Shown here one piece after another: positions 43,508 to 50,493 of a stretch of DNA of 64,000 nucleotides. Numbering within the stretch: the stretch's first letter is position 1; every line of letters begins with the position of its first letter. The DNA is taken from assembly GCA_963792365.1 (NCBI GenBank), contig CAWBVW010000002.1:170873-234872 (forward strand), in the 5' to 3' direction. The position numbers and the translations under genes were made by a program. The notes beneath the pieces were generated by a model. That model was not told the origin of the DNA. It saw only the letters and a program-made list of their open reading frames with translations, and did no database searches. The stretch is from JAOUGY01 sp963792365 (GTDB lineage Bacteria; Actinomycetota; Acidimicrobiia; Spongiisociales; ZC4RG35).

Positions 43508-43987
43508 TCAGAGCGGGTGTGACTCGCCGAGTGTCGGTCCGGCGACTTCCATCCAGGAGCGCTCGGCAATCTCCCGGTACCGATCCGGATCGACCGGGCC
43601 GGCGGGAAGCTGCGCATGCTCCTCGAAGAACCGCTCCATCCCGGACGGGGTGAACATCACGAGCAATCGTGAGGTCGTGGCCTCGAGATTCTGGAAGCAG
43701 TGGGTGGTTCCTCGCGGCACGAACATGAATGAGCCCGTGTTCGCCTCGAAGAGCTCGTCGTCGGCCAGGAATCGAAAGCTGCCGTCGAGGATGTACCACA
43801 TCTCGTCTTCACGGTGATGGAGATGCCGTGGCGGGCCCTGGAGCGGGCCGATGTGGACCTCCAGCAGAGAAAACGACCCATTGGTGCTGAGGGTGTCGGC
43901 TTTGACCGTGCTGGGACCTCCTGCCGGACCACGGATCACATGACCGCCTCCGTCCGGGACCAGAAAGGCACGAGTCGAATGGGCCAT
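43508..43987 (-). CDS. Cupin-domain protein
   Basis: 159-residue single cupin: motif 1 GPPRHLHHREDEMWYILDGS (H, H, E metal ligands) and motif 2 GSFMFVPRGTTHCFQN (H) are complete. ATG 43987 has GAGGAGG upstream. Could be a dioxygenase, isomerase or binding protein; nothing in the sequence decides. It ends in a helical tail (MERFFEEHAQLPAG) common in quercetinase-like small cupins. Confidence 0.85.
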   Translation of the reverse strand: MAHSTRAFLVPDGGGHVIRGPAGGPSTVKADTLSTNGSFSLLEVHIGPLQGPPRHLHHREDEMWYILDGSFRFLADDELFEANTGSFMFVPRGTTHCFQNLEATTSRLLVMFTPSGMERFFEEHAQLPAGPVDPDRYREIAERSWMEVAGPTLGESHPL

Positions 43988-44098
43988 GGGCGACCTCCTC
44001 GGTCTGCGGCGGCCGCAGTGGACGTCGCTGTGAGACCTTATCTCCGATTCGGATCCTGTGGGGTCGTTCCGCGTGGTGATCGACAAGCGACGCAGCGC

Positions 44099-45184
44099 CT
44101 ATGGCTGCTCCGATGGAAGCGGGATCTCGATCCTGATGGGGCTGCCACCTCGATACCCGGCAAGGAGAACGAGTGTCTCCAGGTCGACCGGGATCGTATA
44201 CCCGACACCGAATTCGATCGCCTGGCCCGACTTGAGGGCCTCGGAGGCGAAGATGCCCCGATCCCAATCGTGGGAACGCAGCGCTCCGTCGACCTCGATC
44301 AAGAAGTCGTCGGCGGTCACCAGGGACCCGCCGCATGCTCCCGCCGCCTCGGTGCTGATGCGGATGTCGAGTTCCACGAACCTCGATCCGATCGGTGCCC
44401 GGCGCGGGACCGGGGTCACGACCCCCGTATCCGGGTCTACGTTCAACACGTCGTCCTCGTCGACGGTGACATCGATGTCGAGGCGTCCGCCAAGGATCTC
44501 GAGTCGGGCAGGATCGGTGAAGCACCCCGCCTCGAGCACGATGTCTTCGGTCACCTCGACGGCCAGTTCCACCGGGTACCCGTGGTCAGGGACGGGGCCG
44601 GCCAATGGCACGGTCGTCGTGCGCAGGCCTGGCTCCCCGATGATGAGGCTCGCATCGGACAGGTCGGTGGACACATCGGCGGGGAAGTGGACGGCAATGG
44701 ATCCGGATCCACCCGGACCAACACTGTCGTTCGGGGAGAGGTCGGTCTCGACCCTGCTCATCGGCTCCACGATGTCGCCATTGCCGAGGTCCAGGCCGAA
44801 CAGGTGAGCCAAGTCGAACCTCACGAGGGTCTCGGCGAAGCGGGAAGCCACTTCCACGTCGACGGTGACCGAGTAGTCGTCGGTCGGATCGCCCACCTCC
44901 GCGATCGGACCGTGGTCTTGGTTGCTGACGCGAGCACCGGTGACGCTCCACTCGAGCCCCTTGTAACCGACGGTGCGGGGCAGGTCTCCCCGGAACTCGA
45001 CCGAGTCGAAGACCAACGGGGCGTCGGTCGCCGGTGGGGTCTCCGAGGACGACCCAGGCACGGGGTTGTCGGTGGTCGAGTCGATGGGCCGCTCCGTCGC
45101 GACGGTCTCTGCGGTGCCGCTGCCCGCGCAGCCCGTGACGACGAGACTTGCCACCATGAGTCTGCCCAACCCGCGCCGCAACAT
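44099..45184 (-). CDS. Lipoprotein of unknown function
   Basis: 361-residue lipoprotein: signal GRLMVASLVVTGCAGS with lipobox VVTGC, a short Ser/Thr/Pro linker, then a beta-rich region with a repeated layout (EWSVTGARVSNQDHG..., SRFVELDIRISTEAAGACGG) resembling DUF4352-like immunoprotective folds. Family assignment is not secure. Start ATG 45184 gives the signal peptide; upstream codons are unconserved. It diverges from the VOC gene at 45337. Confidence 0.72.
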   Translation of the reverse strand: MLRRGLGRLMVASLVVTGCAGSGTAETVATERPIDSTTDNPVPGSSSETPPATDAPLVFDSVEFRGDLPRTVGYKGLEWSVTGARVSNQDHGPIAEVGDPTDDYSVTVDVEVASRFAETLVRFDLAHLFGLDLGNGDIVEPMSRVETDLSPNDSVGPGGSGSIAVHFPADVSTDLSDASLIIGEPGLRTTTVPLAGPVPDHGYPVELAVEVTEDIVLEAGCFTDPARLEILGGRLDIDVTVDEDDVLNVDPDTGVVTPVPRRAPIGSRFVELDIRISTEAAGACGGSLVTADDFLIEVDGALRSHDWDRGIFASEALKSGQAIEFGVGYTIPVDLETLVLLAGYRGGSPIRIEIPLPSEQP

Positions 45185-45336
45185 GCATCCGAACCTAATG
45201 CGAGTCGACCAGGGTTGCAGTGTCGGCGAGACTGGTGCCGGGAGCTGGCTGGTTCCCGTCTGCTCCAGCCGCCGCAACGGTCGCCGGGACCCGCTGGTCT
45301 CCCGGTGCCGTGCAGGTCTGGCTGGCCTCCGCCAGA

Positions 45337-45822
45337 ATGGGCGCTCCGGCGTGCTTCCTCTCGCATGTGTGTCTCGAATGTGGTCGATTCGTCGATGATG
45401 CTCCGGAGGCGGGGATTTGCCGCCATTGCGGCACGCGCCAGCTCGAACGCCTAGCCGTGGTGTTCCCCCGATCCACCAACCTCATCCTGTACTGCAGGTC
45501 GTGGTCGGACACGGTTGCGTTCTACAGAGACCGCCTCGGACTGACCGAGACCTTCGGAAACGACTGGTTCGTCGAATTCGGTTTGGGACCAGATGCCCAC
45601 GTGAGCATCGCAGACGCATCGCGGGCCTCGGTCGGCGCAATGGGCGGCACCGGCGTCACCTTCAGCCTCGAGGTTTCCGACCTGGAGGACATCAGAGCGC
45701 GCTTGGTCGGTCGTGGAGCGGATCCAGGGCCGTCGTCGACGCGATTCGATGCGTTGGTTCTCGACGTTCACGACCCAGACTGCAACCGGATCGAGTATCG
45801 GTCCGCATCTGCGCCCGGCTAG
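45337..45822 (+). CDS. Glyoxalase/VOC-fold protein with N-terminal zinc ribbon
   Basis: 161 residues. Residues 12-31 form a four-cysteine zinc ribbon (CLECGRFVDDAPEAGICRHC; C12, C15, C28, C31), followed by a single VOC/glyoxalase domain (about 45-155; TNLILYCRSWSDTVAFYRDR, VEFGLGPDAHVSIAD, VHDPDCNRIEY). Bleomycin-resistance or dioxygenase-like binding roles are typical of the fold. The ribbon is unusual and could mediate protein or nucleic-acid contact. ATG 45337 is chosen as it precedes the ribbon. Confidence 0.8.
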   Translation: MGAPACFLSHVCLECGRFVDDAPEAGICRHCGTRQLERLAVVFPRSTNLILYCRSWSDTVAFYRDRLGLTETFGNDWFVEFGLGPDAHVSIADASRASVGAMGGTGVTFSLEVSDLEDIRARLVGRGADPGPSSTRFDALVLDVHDPDCNRIEYRSASAPG

Positions 45823-45920
45823 CGCCGCCACCGATGCAATGGCCATGGCTCCGCGGCCCTGATTCGGCAGCAGAAACCCGGGTCGAGGTCTCGCCGGTTG
45901 CGAGCGGGTAGCGTTCGACG

Positions 45921-46484
45921 ATGAACGCAGCCCACCTGGAATACTGCGCCGGCGCCGCCTGGGCGAAGGTCGTGGCCGAGGAGTTGATGCCCTGGGTGTT
46001 CGGTTCCGGCGCCATCGGCGATCACGTTCTCGAGTTGGGCCCGGGGCCGGGACTCACCACAGACGTGCTCGAGCCCCGCGCCCGCCGTCTCACCTGTGTC
46101 GAGTTGGACGCCGCTCTCGCCGGTTCTCTCCGGCAACGTCTGCGCTCGGTTGAGGTGGTTCGGGCAGATGCGACGGCATTGCCATTCCCATCGGACACAT
46201 TCGATACGGTGGCCGTGTTCACGATGCTGCACCACGTCCCACGGATCGAGCTGCAAGACCTGGTGCTGCGAGAGGCGCATCGGGTTCTGCTCCCTGGTGG
46301 ATTTCTCGTGGGCTCCGACAGCATCGACACCGCCGATCGAAGGCGGTTGCACGTCGGGGATGTCTTTGTTCCGCTCGACCCTGCGGGCTTGGGGAGACGG
46401 ATCGAGGACGCCGGGCTAGGCGACGTGGGCGTCGAGGTGAGGGGCGAGAGAATCCTGTTCATGGGTCGTCGGCGTGAAGCCTGA
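45921..46484 (+). CDS. SAM-dependent methyltransferase (class I)
   Basis: 187-residue methyltransferase with motif I VLELGPGPGLTTDVL (about 37-51), acidic motif II CVELD, motif III ADATALPFPSDTFDTVAVF and motif IV region REAHRVLLPGGFLVGSD. The Methyltransf_11 layout fits small-molecule methylation. Substrate unknown. No operon partner. Confidence 0.88.
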   Translation: MNAAHLEYCAGAAWAKVVAEELMPWVFGSGAIGDHVLELGPGPGLTTDVLEPRARRLTCVELDAALAGSLRQRLRSVEVVRADATALPFPSDTFDTVAVFTMLHHVPRIELQDLVLREAHRVLLPGGFLVGSDSIDTADRRRLHVGDVFVPLDPAGLGRRIEDAGLGDVGVEVRGERILFMGRRREA

Positions 46485-46548
46485 GATCGCTGACCGCGCA
46501 GGCGATCGGGTGTCACGTCCGATGCGGAGGCCGCTGACGGCGGGGGAC

Positions 46549-47268
46549 TCAACAGTCGCGCCAGAACTGGCGTCGGGCGGCGAGCAGACTCTCTGGAGTC
46601 CCCACATCGAACCACGGCCCATCCAACACGACACCCTGCATCTCCGCGCCGGCTGCGAGCATCGACGCAAGCGCGTCGGTGAACTCGAGCTCACCCCGGG
46701 TAGATGGCCGTAGCTTCGCCACATGGGGCCATACCTCGGAGGTGAGGACCATGAGCCCGGCGTTGTTGAGATTGCTGGGGGGAACACCGGTCGGCTTCTC
46801 GACGATCTTTGTCACTCGCTCCTGCCCATCCAGCACGACCGCCGCCCCCGAAGACAGGTCATCCAGTTCGATCACTCCGAGCGTCGCTGCCGAGGCCGGG
46901 CGATGCCCATCCACCACGAGCGTGTAGTCGCTGCATCCTGTGATCACGTCACCCCATGTGAGAAAGAACGGCTGATCGCCCAACCAGGGTCTGGCGATCC
47001 GCACGGCGTCGCCCGTCCCGAGCGGCTCGGGTTGGTGGACGATTTCAAAGGGCACGTTGCACCTGGAACGGAGGTGGCGTTCCACCTCGTCGGCGAGGTG
47101 ACCCACCACAACGCAGACCTCGGTGATCCCGGCACACGCCAGCGACGAAATGACCCGGTCGATCAGCGCCACTCCTGCAACGTCGATCAGTGGCTTCGGT
47201 GTCAGATCGGTGAGGGGAGCCAGGCGACGGCCTCGACCTGCAGCGAGCACCACTGCCCGGCCAATCAC
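46549..47268 (-). CDS. Sugar-1-phosphate nucleotidyltransferase
   Basis: 239-residue enzyme of the NTP_transferase family (GalU/RmlA/GlmU-like). The nucleotide-binding signature is LAAGRGRRLAPLTDLTPKPL (residues about 8-27), with GTGDAVRIARPW, the metal aspartate in TWGDVI and WFDVGTPESL at the end. GTG 47268 overlaps the stop of the sugar kinase gene (GTGA). Kinase plus nucleotidyltransferase would convert a free sugar to an NDP-sugar. Confidence 0.9.
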   Translation of the reverse strand: MIGRAVVLAAGRGRRLAPLTDLTPKPLIDVAGVALIDRVISSLACAGITEVCVVVGHLADEVERHLRSRCNVPFEIVHQPEPLGTGDAVRIARPWLGDQPFFLTWGDVITGCSDYTLVVDGHRPASAATLGVIELDDLSSGAAVVLDGQERVTKIVEKPTGVPPSNLNNAGLMVLTSEVWPHVAKLRPSTRGELEFTDALASMLAAGAEMQGVVLDGPWFDVGTPESLLAARRQFWRDC

Positions 47269-48488
47269 CCGAGACCGCCTGATGCGACGACCTCGAACGA
47301 CGGGCCGCCGGTGGCGGCAATCATCGCAGACCGCACTTCTGTGACTACCGCGGGCGGGCACACGGCCACGGCCCAGCCTCCGAAGCCGGCACCGGTGACT
47401 CGGGCGCCCCAGGCGCCGGCGCCACGAGCCGCCTTGCACACCATCGTCAATCCGGGGGTCACCGATCCGAATCGCTCGAGGCTGGCATGGGATTCGTCGA
47501 AGATTCGACCGACGGCCACTCCGTCGCCCGCATTTAGGGCCGCCACCGCTTGATCCACCCTGGTCGCCTCCGACAGCACATGGGTCGCCACTGCTCGAAC
47601 CGGGAGGTCCATGTCTTCGGGAAAGACGCCGTTTGTGAGCGAGACCAGGTCCGCAACCGGGTACCCACTGCGGGCGGCCGCCCGTCCGGCGGTCATCTCG
47701 GACGGCAGCTCGGCCAGGGCATCGGACGTCATGTCCGTCATCGAGGCGAGCACGAGAGGTGCCGGGACCTCACGCTCTGCCATGTGTGCGAGCAACAGCG
47801 TGGCTGCCCGGCCGGCCACGACCGAGCGGTTGTAGAAGTCCCGAGCACTGCCGCCTTTGGGGGCCGACTCTCCTGAGTACCCGGCCACGAGCTTGAGCTC
47901 GGGAGGGATCGGGACGTGGGTCAGGGAGTTGGGCTCGAATCCGATCCGAAGCGCGTGCCCCGGTTGGGCGAATGCGATGACCGTCTGGTCCATACCCCCG
48001 CTCTCGACTCCGACATGACGCTCCGCCACGATCGAACGGTCGACGATCTCGCGCAGGGACAACCCGAGGTCCCACACCTCGTTGAGCGTGCACGACAATC
48101 CAACCGTCAGCGCTGAGGACGAGCTCAGTCCGCCGGTCGTCGGGAGATCCCCGTCGATGAGAAGAGATGCGCCTCGGTCTGGCTTCCGATCGGCCAGGAC
48201 CAGGAGTGCCCCACGCAGATACCGTCCCCAATCCTCTTGCTCATCCTGCAGCGAGTCGAGCGAGACCTCCGCAGTGCTTGATGTGACGAGCGAGTGGGCG
48301 ACAACGAGCCGGTCGGATCGGTGGGCCCCGGCCACATCGACGCCGTACTGGATCGCAATCGGAAGCACCGGCAAGTTCGAGTAGTCGGTGTGGTCGCCCA
48401 TGAGGTTGACGCGACCTGGCGCACGAGTCTCGACAGCTGGGTCGCAGGCGAACCGACGGTTGAACTCGGTCGAGATACGATCGGACAC
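47265..48488 (-). CDS. Galactokinase-like GHMP sugar kinase
   Basis: 407-residue GHMP kinase. The galactokinase signature near residue 25 reads GRVNLMGDHTDYSNLPVLP (E changed to D in GEHTDY). The ATP loop is LPTTGGLSSSSALTVG (about 114-129), catalytic Asp lies in GVESGGMDQ, and the third motif is GARVTGAGFGG. Start GTG 48488. The altered signature and pairing with a nucleotidyltransferase instead of GalT leave the sugar open: galactose, galactosamine or another hexose. Confidence 0.85.
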   Translation of the reverse strand: MSDRISTEFNRRFACDPAVETRAPGRVNLMGDHTDYSNLPVLPIAIQYGVDVAGAHRSDRLVVAHSLVTSSTAEVSLDSLQDEQEDWGRYLRGALLVLADRKPDRGASLLIDGDLPTTGGLSSSSALTVGLSCTLNEVWDLGLSLREIVDRSIVAERHVGVESGGMDQTVIAFAQPGHALRIGFEPNSLTHVPIPPELKLVAGYSGESAPKGGSARDFYNRSVVAGRAATLLLAHMAEREVPAPLVLASMTDMTSDALAELPSEMTAGRAAARSGYPVADLVSLTNGVFPEDMDLPVRAVATHVLSEATRVDQAVAALNAGDGVAVGRIFDESHASLERFGSVTPGLTMVCKAARGAGAWGARVTGAGFGGWAVAVCPPAVVTEVRSAMIAATGGPSFEVVASGGLG

Positions 48489-48529
48489 GGCGCAGCGACG
48501 CTACCAGCCCGGATTCGCATCGGGTCGGC

Positions 48530-48552
48530 GACCGTCCGGTGGGGTGACGGTC
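48530..48552 (-). terminator. Weak hairpin between Lrp and kinase genes
   Basis: GACCGTC (48530-48536) pairs with GACGGTC (48546-48552) around a 9-nt loop, between the Lrp stop and the kinase start. Could end the Lrp transcript; no T-tract. Confidence 0.3.
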
Positions 48553-48582
48553 GAGACGATCTCCGAGTCGTGTGGAGGACCG

Positions 48583-49089
48583 CTACGGCCTGGAGCGCGC
48601 GGTCCTGGCGGACTCGGGTCGTGCCGATGTGAGATCGGGCAGACCGGGTTTGGCGACGTGTTCGAAGATGAGGGACGTCTCGATGTGGGCCACCTCCGGC
48701 CACGAGGTGAACGAGCTCACCGCCAGATCGCGGAGATGATCGGCGCCGCGTACGACCACGTGCACGAGGAAGTCATTGCCACCGGTGACGTGGGACACGC
48801 CGATCACCTCGTCGAGGGCAAGGGCCCTGGCCCGGAACACCTCGACGTCGTTTGCGCCGTGGCGGCGAAGCCGGACCGCGATCATGGCCTGGAGTCCGAT
48901 GCCCAACGCCCGTGGGTCGACATCGGCGTGAAATCCTCGGAAGACGCCGAGGCTCTGCAACCGACGGAGCCGCTCGGAGCAGGTCGAAGCCGCGATGCCC
49001 ACTGCCGCAGCCAGTTCCTTGTTCGATCGGCGCGCATCCTGCGTCAGAAGGGCGATCAGCTCGCGGTCTGTGCGGTCGAGATCGTACAT
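48583..49089 (-). CDS. Lrp/AsnC-family transcriptional regulator
   Basis: 168-residue regulator: N-terminal HTH (DRTDRELIALLTQDARRSNK, then AVGIAASTCSERLRRLQSLG) and C-terminal RAM ligand domain (ALGIGLQAMIAVRLR; VIGVSHVTGGNDFLVHVVVR). ATG 49089 is favoured as it matches the family start and has GAGGG upstream; the frame is open to 49254. It diverges from the PLP enzyme at 49219, which it likely controls in response to an amino acid. Confidence 0.9.
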   Translation of the reverse strand: MYDLDRTDRELIALLTQDARRSNKELAAAVGIAASTCSERLRRLQSLGVFRGFHADVDPRALGIGLQAMIAVRLRRHGANDVEVFRARALALDEVIGVSHVTGGNDFLVHVVVRGADHLRDLAVSSFTSWPEVAHIETSLIFEHVAKPGLPDLTSARPESARTARSRP

Positions 49090-49218
49090 CTGAGCCCTCG
49101 TTTCGAACAACGGTCGAACTTCGTTGCAATCCGGCGTTGATTCTATAACTTGGATCATGAAGGGCCGTTCATGCGTCGGCACGTCGTCCCTTGGGCCGAG
49201 TGACCTTCGGAGGTGGCA

Positions 49219-50493
49219 ATGCGAAAGCGTCGTGAAGAGGTGATTGCCGGACATCGGCTCGAGCCCGAATCTCTCTCGATGGGCTACGGATATCGCCCGG
49301 AGTGGTCAGAGGGGGCGATCAAGTCACCGATCTTCCAGACATCCACGTTCGTCTTCGAGAGCGCAGAGCAGGGCAAGCGGTTCTTCGCCCTCGCCACGGG
49401 TCAAGCCGAGCCGGAGCCCGGGGAGCAACAGGGCATGATCTACTCCCGGCTCAACAACCCGGATCTGGAGATTCTCGAAGACCGGTTGTGTCTCTGGGAG
49501 GACGCAGACATGGGTCTTGTGTTCGCGTCCGGGATGGCTGCGATCGCGACCACGCTGCTCACGTACCTCCGGCCGGGGGATGTGCTGCTCCATTCGGAGC
49601 CGCTGTATGGCGGCACCACCCATCTCGTCGGAGAGACGTTGCCAGAGTTTGGCGTGACCTCGGTACCGTTCAGGGCGGGCATGGCGAGGGAGGAGATCGA
49701 AGCCCGCATCGACGAACGGGCGCCACTCGGACGACTCGGCATGATTCTGATCGAGACACCCGCCAACCCCACCAACGACCTCATCGACATCCGCATGTGC
49801 GCCGACATCGCCGAAGGGCGCACCGACGAGCGGGGCCGTCCCCTGTTCGCCGTCGACAACACGTTCCTCGGCCCGCTGTGGCAGCACCCCCTCCGCCATG
49901 GAGCTGACCTCGTGCTCTACTCGGCGACCAAGTACATCGGGGGTCACTCGGATCTGGTCGCAGGGGCGGTCATCGGTTCGGAGGCTCACGTCAAACCGGT
50001 GGCAGCCATGAGGACCTACCTCGGCACCATGGCCGACCCCTGGACCGGATGGTTGCTGATGCGAAGCCTCGAGACGCTTCACATGCGCATGTCACGGCAA
50101 ACGGAGAGCGCCGCCAAGCTGGCCCGGTTTCTCGATGAACACCCGAAGGTCGAGCGCGTCCGGTTCCTGGATCTGCTGGTGGCGTCGGACCCGCAATACG
50201 CGATCTACCGGCGTCAGTGTCTTGGGCCGGGCGCAATGATCTCGTTCGAGGTGGACGGAGGGGAGGCGGAGGCTTTTCGCTTCCTGAATGGACTCAAGCT
50301 CGTGAAGCTCGCCGTGAGCCTCGGCGGCACCGAATCACTCGCCGAGCATCCTGCCACCATGACGCATGCGGGCGTGCCTCTCGACGAGAAACAACGAACC
50401 GGCGTCACCGAATCACTCGTACGCATCTCCGTCGGCGTGGAGCATCCGGACGACCTGATCGCCGATCTCAACCAGGCGCTCGAAGGCATGTAG
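49219..50493 (+). CDS. Cys/Met-metabolism PLP enzyme (methionine gamma-lyase / cystathionine gamma-lyase type)
   Basis: 424-residue fold-type I PLP enzyme. Key features: YSRLNNPDLEILEDRLCLWE, the phosphate-binding SGMAAIATTLL, D213 (FAVDNTFLGP) and the PLP lysine K238 in LYSATKYIGGHSDLVAGA, then SLGGTESLAEHPATMTH. GGAGG six bases before ATG 49219 sets the start. The family does gamma-elimination or gamma-replacement on methionine, cystathionine or homocysteine derivatives. The divergent Lrp gene suggests amino-acid-responsive use, probably degradation. It ends directly against the convergent fusion gene with no gap. Confidence 0.9.
   Translation: MRKRREEVIAGHRLEPESLSMGYGYRPEWSEGAIKSPIFQTSTFVFESAEQGKRFFALATGQAEPEPGEQQGMIYSRLNNPDLEILEDRLCLWEDADMGLVFASGMAAIATTLLTYLRPGDVLLHSEPLYGGTTHLVGETLPEFGVTSVPFRAGMAREEIEARIDERAPLGRLGMILIETPANPTNDLIDIRMCADIAEGRTDERGRPLFAVDNTFLGPLWQHPLRHGADLVLYSATKYIGGHSDLVAGAVIGSEAHVKPVAAMRTYLGTMADPWTGWLLMRSLETLHMRMSRQTESAAKLARFLDEHPKVERVRFLDLLVASDPQYAIYRRQCLGPGAMISFEVDGGEAEAFRFLNGLKLVKLAVSLGGTESLAEHPATMTHAGVPLDEKQRTGVTESLVRISVGVEHPDDLIADLNQALEGM

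Noticed and set aside
43814..45454. Open frame of 546 codons on the plus strand
   Set aside because: Antisense to the cupin and lipoprotein genes; Arg/Gly/Asp-rich composition typical of high-GC shadow frames and no family resemblance.
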